NCBI GenBank assembly: GCA_010015805.1 | Contig: ML978125.1 | Location: 1,364,001-1,428,000, forward strand | Direction: 5' to 3' | DNA length: 64,000 bases | Origin: Rhizodiscina lignyota | Lineage: Eukaryota > Ascomycota > Dothideomycetes > Aulographales > Rhizodiscinaceae | Shown: positions 1 through 11,024 of the stretch, one piece after another | Layout: the number at the start of each line of letters is the position of its first letter | How positions within the stretch are numbered: position 1 is the first letter of the stretch | Position numbers and translations under genes: made by a program | The notes under the pieces: generated by a model | Told to the model about the DNA's origin: nothing | The model's input: only the letters and a program-made list of their open reading frames with translations | Database searches by the model: none

Positions 1-1060
1 TGGTATTGAAAACTCGCCACGTCTGCATCTAATCGACAGCGGAATGGACAACAATTGCCCTACTTACGTACTTCTTCACCCGAACCGAGAGGTCGATGTG
101 ATCCTCAATATGGACGCCTCCAGTGATGTTCAGAAGGATACCTTCCAAGAGCGTGTAGACCAGATTGGCAGTCGGCGTGGGCTGAAATTCACCAAGCGGC
201 ACGACATCAAACCCGATCCGGATAAGAAGAACCCAGATCGGTTCCAAGGACTGTATGCTCAGATATATGATGGAATCCTCATCGAGCGTCCCCCGACGGT
301 CACCGACTCATACGGCCACGCCGTTACTAATCCACCAGCGCCAGTCTGCCACCAAGAATGTACAATGGTGTATATGCCTTTGCTTCCCAATGAAAGGGCT
401 GTGCCAGACTTTGATCCTTCAACTGCAAAGTTTTCTGGTTCGTACAACCTTGTCTGGACCGCGGAGCAAGTCGACATGCTGGTGAAGGTATGCAAACAGA
501 ACTTTCATGACGGCCATGAAGCGATCCAAACTGCTTTGATGGATGCGTATCTGCGAAAGAAAGCCAAGCGAGAAGGCACTTGGGACCCCAAAACCTACCA
601 GCCCGGTTCTCGACCGTTGGATCTTGGATACCAGGGTCAAGCGCATGCTCAGCAGGAGGCACATTCAGCTCAGGTCCAGCAGCAGTATGAGGCGCAACAG
701 CCAATCCAGACATCAACTTATTATGCCCAACAAGTTGCCTTTGAACAACATAGTGGCACTGAGCCGAAGCCAGAGCAGCAACAGCCTCCATATAATCCGC
801 AGACCTCCTTCCCTCCGCCGCCTCCTGGGCCGCCGCCAGCACAGCAACAACAATCTCCGTATCCATCGCAGGCTTCGTTTCCACCACCTCCGCCTGGGCC
901 ACCACCAGCACAACAGCAGGAAACATCGTATCAGCCGTACTCCGAGTACCAACCGCAACAGGATGAAGCTGCACACCAGCCACACTCCGACTACCAGGCG
1001 CACCAGAACCAGATGTCATATTCATCGCAGACTGAATTTCCGCCGCCGCCGAAGCAATAA
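1..1060 (+). CDS. Cytosolic phospholipase A2-like protein, C-terminal part (5' truncated by window edge)
   Basis: The reading frame is already open at base 2 and runs to a TAA at 1058-1060, so the start lies upstream of the window; about 352 residues are visible. The first residues include an IDSGMDNN motif, which fits the catalytic-Asp region of the lysophospholipase/cPLA2 (patatin-like) fold. It is followed by the family's C-terminal block (YMPLLPNE, VPDFDP, WTAEQVD, then a basic RKKAKRE). Such enzymes hydrolyse acyl chains from glycerophospholipids. The last third (bases about 640-1057) is a Gln/Pro-rich, low-complexity tail with two near copies of an SFPPPPPGPPP-AQQ unit. Family assignment rests on motif recognition; the catalytic Ser is outside the window. 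Confidence 0.75.
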   Translation, partial: GIENSPRLHLIDSGMDNNCPTYVLLHPNREVDVILNMDASSDVQKDTFQERVDQIGSRRGLKFTKRHDIKPDPDKKNPDRFQGLYAQIYDGILIERPPTVTDSYGHAVTNPPAPVCHQECTMVYMPLLPNERAVPDFDPSTAKFSGSYNLVWTAEQVDMLVKVCKQNFHDGHEAIQTALMDAYLRKKAKREGTWDPKTYQPGSRPLDLGYQGQAHAQQEAHSAQVQQQYEAQQPIQTSTYYAQQVAFEQHSGTEPKPEQQQPPYNPQTSFPPPPPGPPPAQQQQSPYPSQASFPPPPPGPPPAQQQETSYQPYSEYQPQQDEAAHQPHSDYQAHQNQMSYSSQTEFPPPPKQ

Positions 1061-2164
1061 TTCAATTAGTATTCTTGCTTGATTAGCAGTTGGAGACAGA
1101 TCTATTTTCGTCGGTAATCCCGATATCCCGATATCTTTACTTGCTGGGATTCCGTTCGGTTTGTTGCTTATGCTCGAGCTTCTATGTGCTTGGAAACCTT
1201 ACGTCTTGTTTATTGCGCTCCCAATGCCGAAATGCAGTTCTACTTAGCCCCAAATCGTTCCTGATGATAATGACGTAGATCCACGCCAGTTGTGGATCGT
1301 AGAGTTGTGGAGACTATGCTTGATTTATAGCGGATATTCCAATGTCAACCTACTTTAGCTTTGCAATAAGCTTCTAACCAAGGTGAGATATTTCTTAGTT
1401 GGCGCAAATTGTATGACTGGATCCTGCGCTTATATGCATGCGCACCCTTCTCACAGGCAGACGTCTTGCCTGATATCCGAGCACTTGGTCAAATCAGCTC
1501 CGCGGACAATGCCCTCCCAGTCCCAGAAAGCTCAATGGTACAAAATTTTGCTCTTGCGCCGTGCGAGTTTCACAGTTATCTCTGACTTCTGAACAAGTCA
1601 GAAGACTTTCTAAGGTAGTGCGGTACCCCATGAATAGATTCCACTTAGTGTCAACCGCATCCTTCACCCGCGGTCGCACCCATGACATATAATTTCAAAA
1701 TGAACATAGAAACATCGGATCCTTTGAGTTCCCATACGTCAAATGAACTACTCGATTACCTGCCAGCGTATGACATAAGAAATGCAGACTCCAGGTTCTC
1801 CAATAGGCGATTCAATTCTGTACAACGTTTCAGTTTAAAGGAGTGCGACCATGTGCGGCCGCTTTGTGGGATCTTTGCCGAGGCCGGAAAAAGGTACGTC
1901 GCTGTCAGCTACGACAGTTCCACCAACAGTAAAAGAGGCACTAATTTAATGATGTTTCAATGATGGCTCATAGGGTTATTCTCCTTTGAGTAACAAAGCA
2001 CGTTGACAAATTCTGGGGGAAGATCTAGCGACACTGTGTCTCCAGAAATATAAAGCCATGTCTTCTCTATGATATTCGGATGTGTCGTCTGTATTCTTCA
2101 CTGCAAAGCCTGAGCCTCAATCATCCACGCACTCCAATATTCCGGCCTTGGATCTCAGTTCAAG
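1061..2164. other. Intergenic, no gene recognised
   Basis: No convincing coding region is seen in about 1.1 kb. It should hold the 3' UTR of the phospholipase gene and the promoter of the secreted protein at 2165. A TATAAAG element sits at 2049-2055. Confidence 0.5.
2049..2055 (+). promoter_or_regulatory. TATA-box-like element upstream of the cysteine-rich secreted protein
   Basis: TATAAAG lies about 110 bp upstream of the ATG at 2165, a plausible distance for a fungal TATA box with a 50-80 nt leader. Assignment is by sequence and position only. Confidence 0.4.
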
Positions 2165-2545
2165 ATGAAGACCCTTCAAGCCTTCCTTGCGGCGGCCCTC
2201 GTCTTCAACGCCACTCTAGTCTATGCACAAGACGGTACTCTGACCTTCGGAACATGTCAACAGGGAATCGGAGGTGCATGCTTTAGCAGCTGCCTAATTG
2301 ACGGCCTGAGAGAATGCTGCGAGCCGGACGCTGGATGCGGAGGCATAGGCACAACCTGTGCCATCATCTTCGGAAGCGCCGGTGACGTCGAAGGCGTTGA
2401 TTGTGACTGCCAAGGGGACTGCAGCGCGTCGGGACAAGCTAATGGCGATTGCACTTGCGTAAGTATCCTTGAATTCCTTGTTGGACATTCGGTGTGCGTC
2501 GTCAGGGCTGGATGCTGACTTCGGGTATACAAACAGGCCAACTGA
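2165..2545 (+). CDS. Small secreted cysteine-rich protein (100 aa), candidate effector
   Basis: Exons 2165-2458 and 2537-2545, intron 2459-2536 (GTAAGT donor, GCTGAC branch-like site, ACAG acceptor). Splicing adds only Ala-Asn before the TGA. The protein starts with a typical signal peptide (MKTLQAFLAAALVFNATLVYA, cleavage near residue 21). The mature part carries 12 cysteines in about 79 residues, which suggests up to six disulfides in an apoplastic protein. I do not recognise a named family. Cys spacing includes a CC pair (51-52), CxC at 80-82 and CxC at 96-98. Candidate-effector status is inferred from size, signal peptide and cysteine content only. Without the intron the frame would end in an unrelated 19-residue tail. 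Confidence 0.7.
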
Positions 2546-3415
2546 AGACCGTTCAGAAGGCTGATGTTGAAGACGAGCGCTATGAAAATCTCTGACAGGA
2601 AAATCCATTCCAGAGAATGTTACAGTCAATGAGTGCTTGCCGAACTTGTACGCCGATACACTCGGTACAAATATAGAATGAAATGACGTCAATGTCGAAT
2701 TCAAAATGAAATGGAAATTGTGATATATGGTCAAGCTTCGCAAGGCGAATTTTGCTCGTGCATATGGCCACGCTAAGCACACTCTCCTTTGTTTTTATTG
2801 CATGCTCGTGTCCTGAGTCGCGAACCTCAACTATAAAACGCGTCATGAGGCTATTCAGAGATATGATCTCTTGCGCAATCCAGTATCAGAGGAGATATTC
2901 CGACACCACAGCAACGTCAGTAATATGAAAGACAAAGAAAAGTGCTCAGTCCCTAAGTTAGGTTCCGAGGTGAGCATTATAGCATGGGAGCAACTAATGA
3001 GCCTGGATTTTAAAGAAATTAATGAAGATAGCCATGACAAAGTGGGATGCTTGAGAGAAGGCATAAAGTTTGTGGAGATAGATGAACTTCAAGCGCGGAG
3101 GTGAGTTAAGGGGGCGGGGCGGAGCCAAGACCCGGGAGATCGGGAGGTGCCGAAAATGGAATCGGGCACTCTTTCGTCAACGGGCACACGGCATTCTTCT
3201 TTCACCAACACTTCATCACACGCCTCACAAATTCACTTTCTGGCCATCAAACGCCCTCTTGTTCACGATTCAATTTCTCCACCCTTTGAGAGAGATCAAA
3301 ACACTAATTTGAATCCGCCGTTGGGCGTGTGCCGAGATTATAACAATTCGAGTGCGTTGTCATAAAATCAACAAACTAAGCCTGCAGTTACGATCTCTAG
3401 ATACCTCCAACGATT
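2546..3415. other. Intergenic
   Basis: About 870 bp with no supported gene. The part from about 3080 to 3415 (purine-rich, then pyrimidine-rich) is likely the promoter and 5' UTR of the HAPSTR1-like gene. Confidence 0.4.
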
Positions 3416-4258
3416 ATGGACAATCTCCGCAGCCTCAGCGGCTCTCTGCCCGCACCGACATCATCTCGTCGCAATCGCCCTTTGAATTCTCAGCAACAGC
3501 ATCCGCCCGCACAGCTTATCCAAGCCTTCAAGACCGCCGCCATGTCTGTCACCAATCTCTACCGCACAGCCGCTTCGGACATCTCGTCTGCATATACTGA
3601 TGGCCATCGCGATGCATTGGAAGATCTTGTCAGCTTTCTGGATAAGGAAAACCTGGGGCTTAACGGTGGAGAAGGCTGGCGTGTGAGGCAGTGGGCGGCA
3701 GAACGAATGGCGGGACAAGCACAGCAGCCCAGCTCGGATGGGAGTGAAGACGAGGAAGGCCTTGACGGGGAAGACGCGGAGAAACGGGCAAGGAGCTCGA
3801 GCCCAACCCTGCAGCAGAAGACGAGCAATGAGCAACCTCCGAATCCCACAGTCGATGCCGTACGCTCAGTATCGCCACCGCGCTCGGGTTCGGCGCCGCC
3901 AGTACAGGTTCACCAAACGACAACGCAACCGAACCAGTTTACTTTTCAGTCCGGCTTTCAATATCCTGCAACTCAAGGGCAAGACGTCGAAATGGCTGGC
4001 GGAAGCAACGGGGGCGGGCAAGGACTCCCGATCACAGCTCGGTCTACGAGATCATCGCGACATGGGCATTCGTTACGGTCAAACCACAATCTCCACAACA
4101 GGACGACGGTAAATCTCGGCTCAGGAGCAGGCGCAAAGCGGAAATTACCATTCATAGATTTCTTCGACGTCTCTGGCCTCAATGCCAATGGAAATGCTCG
4201 AGATGGACAGTCCGGAGGCGGGGGACATGGGCTTGCTAAGAGGAATAGGCAGGCTTAG
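3416..4258 (+). CDS. HAPSTR1/TAPR1-like (DUF4588-type) nuclear stress-response family protein
   Basis: Single exon, 280 aa. A conserved helix-rich segment at about residues 33-80 (LIQAFKTAAMSVTNLYRTA, then DALEDLVSFLDKENLGL and RVRQWAAERM) resembles the C16orf72/HAPSTR1 (TAPR1-like) family. In animals this family partners the E3 ligase HUWE1 in stress signalling. The middle (about 95-230) is acidic then Ser/Pro/Gln-rich and probably disordered. A C-terminal KRKLPFIDFFDVSGL block and a basic KRNR end echo the family's conserved tail. An internal Met at residue 43 is an alternative start, but the family helix begins before it. The fungal role is unknown to me, and the family call is moderate confidence. 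Confidence 0.6.
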   Translation: MDNLRSLSGSLPAPTSSRRNRPLNSQQQHPPAQLIQAFKTAAMSVTNLYRTAASDISSAYTDGHRDALEDLVSFLDKENLGLNGGEGWRVRQWAAERMAGQAQQPSSDGSEDEEGLDGEDAEKRARSSSPTLQQKTSNEQPPNPTVDAVRSVSPPRSGSAPPVQVHQTTTQPNQFTFQSGFQYPATQGQDVEMAGGSNGGGQGLPITARSTRSSRHGHSLRSNHNLHNRTTVNLGSGAGAKRKLPFIDFFDVSGLNANGNARDGQSGGGGHGLAKRNRQA

Positions 4259-4625
4259 GGCCGCATAATGCTGCAGACGTTCAAACGAGACTGCAGCGTG
4301 TAAATACGAATCGAGACGGCCGCAGCGACGACTTGCTTCATGCATTGCGAGGAGCACAGCATTTGATACCAGAAGGATATGGATATAGCATGAAGTCAGC
4401 TTTGCAAGGGTACTATGGAACGAAGGACATGTCTACACTTTGGCAAGCCACTAGCAGATAGCACTTTAATATGGAAGCTCGAACTTCTTCATAATTGCAT
4501 TAAGAGTCCCATTTCCCGTGATCGAATGCTTACAGATGAATATATGCAACGACTTAACGATTAATCGCAAAAGATTTGCCAGCATAAATCGGCTACCCCT
4601 ATCCATGCCCTTACCGGCACCGACG
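4259..4625. other. Intergenic between convergent genes
   Basis: About 370 bp between the stop of the HAPSTR1-like gene and the stop of the GDSL esterase on the other strand; presumably both 3' UTRs. No gene seen. Confidence 0.5.
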
Positions 4626-5827
4626 TCAGCTCCACATGAAGCGTCCACCAGCAATTAATTGCAGCAGGCTTGGATACACGGGCTTGCTCATCATCTGCGC
4701 CAGCTGGAATGCCATGGCATTGTGTATCGCACCTGTCGGATGCAACGAGTTGAGCCAGAAGTACTCGTCTACAGGGTAAATGCAATTTCGATTGAATGTG
4801 TCCGGCTTCGAAGTCCCGCTGCGAAATAGTCAGTGAAACTGAACATACGTACATATACATCTGCAACATCTCACTCTTCATAAGAGGCGCAGAAGTTCGT
4901 TGTATTCTTCAGCATCTTCGTCTGTTCATAAGCTTTGGGGTTGTCCAAGGCGTTGTTGAACAGGCCGTACGTGTCGAATACGAAGGCCGTGGCGTCGCTA
5001 TACGTGCTCGTGAGATTTGACGCCATATTCACGAGCCGCATATTCCAATCTGCAATCGCAGTGCTTTCTTTCTCGACAAGACCTTGAGCTGACGCATTCG
5101 GGGCTAGTGCTGTCTTCGGAGCGCGCTGGATAGGCGGGACATTTAGGAACATGAAGTTACGCGCGCCACTCTGATATACTTCATCAATAAGGCCCTTGTA
5201 CTCCTCGAACACTAACGCGTTGATCTTTGGCTTGTGCAGCTTGTATGAGTTGCCGACGTCATTGACGCCGATGAAGAAGGCGAATAAGCTATCACAGTCT
5301 GACCAAGGTGCGTTGTCAGGCTTCGAGGCGTAGGTTGGCAAGTAGATTTCCTTTACTTGTTCGGATATGGATAGTGCACTGCCTGATGTCGGAGCAACAA
5401 GGCCGGAGTCCACAGTAGCTCCACCCCGTGCAATGTTATACGTGAGGACCAAGCTGTGGTTGTATTTGGTGGTTAGAAAGTCGACCCAATTTGGCCCGCT
5501 GTGTATCAGTCAGTATTGTCCTGGAAGGGCTCAACCGTGATATACTAACTTTGATGAGGTGAGTCCCGGATAGCTAGGGTTTCCCATAGGATTTCCGGCG
5601 CTTGGTTCAACGCCAGTAGATCTGAACCCGGTCGTGGAATATGAATCGCCACTTTTACCAATCAGTCAAGTTTAACTGAACAACATCATTCTCACTGCTT
5701 ACAAGACAAATATGTACTTAACATTGCGCCACCCATTCCATTTTCGAGTATTATTCAATGGGAAAGAAACTGCGAGATCCGCACAGCAGAGGAAAGGAAG
5801 CAACAGGGACTGGAGTAAGTAGACCAT
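4626..5827 (-). CDS. Secreted SGNH/GDSL esterase, CE16-like (347 aa)
   Basis: Four exons on the minus strand: 5703-5827, 5550-5651, 4875-5498, 4626-4818, with introns of 51, 51 and 56 nt; all phases agree. The start is the ATG at 5827, giving a hydrophobic N-terminus ([15 protein letters not shown]) that fits a signal peptide. Block I is [12 protein letters not shown] with nucleophile Ser45; GNPxGNPSYPG and GPNWVDFLT follow, then FIGVND (block III). The C-terminus has FWLNSLHPT with His310. This is the layout of fungal CE16-type acetylesterases acting on acetylated sugars or plant polymers. The position three before the catalytic His, usually Asp in SGNH block V, is Asn307 here. Substrate is not deducible. 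Confidence 0.8.
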
Positions 5828-7267
5828 GGCAGAAAAGAAAACCGGATCCGCCTTTGACAAGGTTAAAGACCATAGATATCTCTGAGACGATAAATACGAG
5901 AAACAAGAAGAGACGCATGTCGGGGCCGCAGACGCTTTAATTAATAGTGCATCTCAATGCCGACGGATGAGGTACTCTGGATCCTTGCTCTGAGCCCAGA
6001 GTACGGTCACCTTCATCAAGAGGCAACACAAGAGGAAATAAAGTGAAGGATAGAGTTGCATTGGCTGGCAAGTGGCATAACGGCTTTGCTGATGTGGATC
6101 CACCGTGTCGTAACACTGCAGGTAGATGGCTTGTCATCCTGGGCATCGTGAAAGCTTGACTCCAAAGCTTGTTCACCGACAGCTGTAAGGGATGGGCAGA
6201 TATTCCAAGGCACCTGTGAGCTCACCATAAAGCTTCTACTATGATTACTTTGCTTGACATTAGACAAGATATAATGACAGTTAGAAACAACTTCGAAGGA
6301 AAACTGAAGCTTCGGATAGTGAAACGTCCTTAACCGCTGTCAAAGCGCAGATGCAGCTGCTGTGTCACATCTGTTCGGTGTCTTCGGATAGGTGACGATT
6401 TTTTTCTGTAAGCATCCGGGACAAAAGCTTCAATACAACGGGGAACGCTTGTGGGTTTGTAACTCGACAGCATGCATTGAAGTGAACTAAGTAGATATAG
6501 AAAAGCTTGGAGTCGCCAGGAAGGTGCAGAATAAACGATGTCACTATCATCAAAATTGGGGTGAAAAGTGTGAGCGGTCTTGATCCAACTGTGGGTGAAA
6601 ACATGCAAGGTACTGTGCAACGTCGGATGAAGCCATCCAGATGACGCTAATGTCTCGAGAGAACTGCTTGAAGCCGCGAGATGTCGGTCTGCTGAGCGCT
6701 TCAGTACTTCGGATGAATCGATTTCGTGACTTATCGCATTCTATAGCCACGATCAACTGCGTTTGAAAGGCTGCAGCTCGTCTAAAGTTAGACGATTGCG
6801 GCGAAGTCGAGATGTCGCCACGATGCGAATTGGGCTGACTGGACAGCTCTTATGCGTCTTATTCTTTCCTCCTATGTCATTGGCTCCGAGTAAGAGTGAT
6901 CTCGCTTCTTTTCTGCAGAATCTCGATCGGCATTTGTAGGTAAGATCAAGGTTGATTGATGGAGGTCAGTTCAGATTGGGCGAAGAGTTTCTTCCGCTAG
7001 GCAGCTTCGCCGCCAAAGCCACGACTTCAGGCCACCAGATCCTTCCTCCAGGATGTCAACTTCACAACAGAATTTATATGTATAAATCGTAGCCAACACT
7101 CAACTAAAGGTGGTGTACTTCTTTATCATCTGTCAGAGAATCTTAGCTAGCTTCCTTTTCATGTATATAAACCATCACTTCGTCCAGTATTCCTCACCAA
7201 CCACTTTTCAATCGCGATCTGTTATTTTTCAACAATTTTCTCGACGTGGTTCTAAATTTTGATAAAA
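5828..7267. other. Long divergent intergenic region
   Basis: About 1.4 kb between the GDSL esterase (minus) and the F-box gene (plus). No ORF with recognisable content. A TATATAAA box is near 7164-7171. Confidence 0.45.
7164..7171 (+). promoter_or_regulatory. TATA box upstream of the interrupted F-box gene
   Basis: TATATAAA about 97 bp upstream of the ATG at 7268, followed by a pyrimidine-rich leader. A retained promoter argues that the nonsense change downstream is recent. Confidence 0.4.
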
Positions 7268-8770
7268 ATGCTTTCAGCGTCTCTATCAATCCTCTCCGTC
7301 GAGCTAGTCGAAGCAATCCTCTCCTTCTTAGCAGGTGATGTCAAGTCTCTGGCCGCTCTCGCACTAGTGTCAAAAGCATTCAATCGTCTCTCGACACCAC
7401 ATCTTTATCACACATTCTACGAGCCCGAAGTTTACGGTGATAACTACAAATTCGCCCTGAAGGCATTGATCCGCACCAGTATTGAGAGACCGGATCTGGC
7501 GTGACATGTCAAGCGCCTCATCCTTCGCAGCTTCTCTGCTGACGCCGGAGGTGAATCTCCCCAAGTTCCGAGCAATGAACAGTTGGCACTTTATGCCCCT
7601 GTCATGGAATACTTTTGCGCGGCCCGAAGCATCCCTTCAAGATATGAACCCTTCTCCAATCTCAACGAAGGCTTGACGGTCGCAGACCAGTGGCTCAAAC
7701 GTCTCCAAAGCGGCGAGGACGATGCAGAGGCGGCGCTTCTGTTCTGCCTCCTTCCGAATCTAGAAGAGTTCTACTTCGAAGAATCCTACCAACCTCTCAC
7801 CGCTCTGCGTGTCGTGAATCTGGCCGCTCGGAGCACGATATCTCCCACCAGCATTCCTATTAATCTGTCTACGGAGACGGCGGCAAACACTGAAGGAGCG
7901 TTTAGACGGCTACACTCCCTCCGCACCATCTCCACCGAATTTAAATACGGCTACCTCTCTTCCTACAATCTCCACCCGCTTTTTGCTCTCCCAGCGCTGC
8001 GGAATCTTGAAATTGGTCGCATGAACGGAGAGTGGAGGGAGGCTCGGTGGCCAGAGGAGACCGCCTGGTCCGGAATAGAGCGGTTAAGTCTCGTCGACAG
8101 CTCCGGTCCTGCCACCTTTATCAAGCTGATACTGCAAGCCCCTCGAACGCTGAGAGAGTTCTACTCCTCACATATTCGGATGCACATGTATCAATGCCCG
8201 TTCACGCCTCAGGATCTAGCCGATGCTTTGCAGCATCACAAAAGGAGCCTGGAGGTGCTCAGTGTGGATTTCAACGATGACTGGGAGAAGGTTTTCTGGG
8301 GAATCAAGGACTACGGACAGTTGTATTTCGGGGACAGATTGCGCCAATTTGAGAAGTTACGAGTTCTCTCTTCGAATCAGCAAGCACTGCTGGGGCTGCT
8401 CTATGCTACTCCAAAACAGATTGTCGTGCCTCGAGAAGGAGGAGAGCTGACAAGCCCTTCAAACGGTGTCCCGGAGATGGATAAGATTCTGCCAGAAAGT
8501 CTAGAGAGATTGACGATAAAGTGTTGCGACTTGCGCGTGATGTCCGCGCTAGAGTATCTGAGCAGTGCTAGAGTCGTGGAGGGCAGGTTTCTAAAGCTGC
8601 GTCGAGTAGACATTGAATTTGCAAAGGAGACTACCCACGAAGACGATGTCCATGAAGGGACTTGGCGTACACAGCACTTACCGTTGAGTGTATGCTTCAA
8701 GGACAGCAAGCAGAGGTCGGAGGGTGGAGACGGGTCCTATTTGCTTGGAGACAGACTTAAGCGAGGCTAA
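7268..8770 (+). pseudogene. F-box protein gene interrupted by one in-frame TGA at 7502-7504
   Basis: The ATG at 7268 opens a 78-codon frame containing an F-box (LSILSVELVEAILSFL, then LAALALVSKAFNRLSTPHLYHTF). The frame meets TGA at 7502-7504 and then stays open, in the same frame, for 421 more codons to 8770. Across the stop the translation reads RPDLA-stop-HVKRLIL, where F-box/LRR-like fungal proteins usually have Arg (LARHVK); CGA to TGA is a single change. No intron of realistic size can remove the stop. The C-terminal 400 residues are leucine-rich but without clear repeats. F-box proteins recruit substrates to SCF ubiquitin ligases. Alternatives are a sequencing error or stop readthrough (TGA followed by C is a leaky context). 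Confidence 0.75.
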
Positions 8771-8934
8771 AGAGATCAGGGACTGTACCATAGCCCAAGA
8801 TTCACACTGGAATCGTCTTGAATTCAATTTAAAAGAGCAAATGAGAAAACTTGAGGGACCTTCTTCTCCCATCCAAACGCCAACGCCACAAATGCAATCG
8901 CCCAGATCAAGAAAGTCACAACAGGTAGGAGAGA

Positions 8935-10361
8935 TTATTTGATTCGCTCCAAACGCGCACGATTGAGCGCAATCTCATCGTCCACACGATCAACCTTGCC
9001 CGTGATCCGATCAATATGATTGTTCTGCTCGTCCACCTCCTTGCCCATTGCCATCGCCAACCCCTTCAACTTGCCCGTCGCGCCATGCAATAGATCGATA
9101 TTATTATCAATTTCGTTTTCCATATCTTCATCCTCACTGTCTGCCTCGAACTGGTACTTGCTACGCTCCGCCAGACTCTGTTTATTCATCTGTCGTTGCG
9201 GGGCCTTGCCTAGGTCGCGCGCGAATTGGTCCTGACGCGCAGTGCTAGACCACGCGGCTGCACGGCTGGCATCGCGAGCCTCGCGCTCAGCACGGTGTGT
9301 GTCGAGCAGCTTAGCCTCACGCTCTTCCTGGCGCCTTTGGGAAGTGAATGGGTTGGCGACATGCACGGCGAACATGCTGCGGTTGAGGGTCTTGAGTTCG
9401 CGTGCCTTCTCAGAAGCGACTCGATTCTGAACGGATGCGAGGTCGAGGTTGCGCTCCGTGTTGTGGATGCGTTCCCCCTGGGCACCAAGACGCTCGAGGG
9501 TAGATGCACCGGTTTGGTAGGCTTGATCAGCAAGACGAAGGGCATTGCGGGTAGAGGAGACATCTTGTTGTTTGACGAAGCGGATTTCTTGTTTCTGTAG
9601 AATGCTATTAGTACGTACAGCATTAGTATTGGGGTGTAAGAACTTACGGTGGCTTGAATGTCTTCTTCCTCTTGTTCCTCTGCAGTGAGCTCCCTGTTCT
9701 CATAAGAGCCATAGCCCTGGCTATCATCGCCAGCACCATAGCCTCCTGCTCGGCTGGTAGCAGACACACTTGCAACACCACCGTCCGCGCCTTGAGCATT
9801 ATTGGTTGGTGGGGCTGACTGTGTCTGGTAACGATTGGGAGCATCTCCAAACAATTGCTGGCGGCCGACTTCTTCCTCTTGGCTCGTCATTCCCATACCT
9901 CCATATCCTCCGGCTCTCCTCGGAGCACTCGAGGCGCCACTGTCCCCGAATCTGTTACTGCCATATCCCCCCTGATCTCCATAGCTAGATCCGTTATTTC
10001 CGTAACGACTTCCACTATCGCCATATCCACCACCGCTGTAGCCAGCTCCATATCCACCGCGATTGTCGTTGACACCACTCGAGCCAAACCGACTTCCCTG
10101 AGCTGGTGCTTGAGGTGCCCCTCCGTAGCCGCCAGGGGGAACAGGGGACTTGTCTCGTCTATAATCGCTCATGCCTCCATCGTAGGAAGGCGGAGGAGTA
10201 GCCTTGGGAGCATACGGGTCGTTCGCGCTGTTCTGTTGGATTGCGTACGGATTGGCGTTTGCTGCCTTCTGGCTCGCTCCGCCAAAAAGAGCGGCTTTGT
10301 TAGAATCGTCGTCGCCGCCTTTAGCTAGCTTACGGGATGAACCAAAGCCGAGTTTCTTCAT
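8935..10361 (-). CDS. sec9: Sec9/SNAP-25 family t-SNARE (457 aa)
   Basis: Exons 9648-10361 and 8935-9594, intron 9595-9647 (GTAAGT...CTACAG, phase 0). The N-terminal half is Gly/Ser/Tyr/Asn-rich and low complexity (many GGYG units, residues about 60-200), preceded by MKKLGFGSSRKLA. The first SNARE helix (Qb) spans about residues 235-300, beginning just before the intron and continuing as KQEIRFVKQQDVSSTRNAL. The second (Qc) is the last 60 residues, with GKEVDEQNNHIDRI and ending at LERIK. Sec9 pairs with Sso1/2 and Snc1/2 for exocytic vesicle fusion at the plasma membrane. It is convergent with the F-box gene, 164 bp apart. Confidence 0.9.
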
Positions 10362-11024
10362 GGTGATGGATGAGGATTGTAGTTGTGTTAGGAGAAGGTA
10401 AAACGAGTTATTTACAGCGTTGAAGGAGAAGGAAAGAGTGAGGGTGGTTGAACGGCGGTTAATGAGAAGAGTTGAATTGCGTGGGAGCTGGGGCGGTGCA
10501 TCAAACGAGGGCCGTTTTCAGGGTCTTGCCAAGCCTTCAGCGATCTCGCCCCTCGATTGTGCCTGGATCCTTTCACCGCAATGATATCCAATTAAAATTC
10601 CACTTATTGCAATCAATCATCCAGATACATTTATTTTATTATAGAATAGTCTCGTCGAACTTAATGGACGACGTTCGCTCATCTCCTGGCCGATCAGGTG
10701 CTGAACGCCACTGTACACGACCGCAAGATGCGCCCAAGCCTCCTCACTGAGCCTCTTCTTATCATTTGGTGACGACTCCTTGAGGACATGGACTCGGAAT
10801 ATTTGCCAGCTGTGAAAACTCTTTGTCGTGCTTAATGTAACAGGTAGGGCTTCACATAGCCTGGCAAGGAACGAATATCCACGACACAGCACGTTTCAGG
10901 CATTCGAAGTGTAGAGTTCAAACGTTCGCTTCCATATTCAACCTGCTATTCTCTATTTCATATCTTCTGAGGTTTATCTAAATTCTCAAGATTCTCTGTA
11001 TGGAATTGCGTTCATTAACCACGA
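10362..11024. other. Divergent promoter region, Sec9 / SET protein
   Basis: About 660 bp between the two start codons. No gene supported. Confidence 0.4.

Noticed and set aside
1851-1935. A short frame starting MCGRF, the invariant start of SRAP (HMCES-type) proteins
   Set aside because: Only the first five residues match; what follows has no SRAP similarity and stops soon. Probably chance, at most a tiny fragment.
3973-4188. ORFs antisense to the HAPSTR1-like gene
   Set aside because: They are mirror frames of a real coding region, with no motifs.
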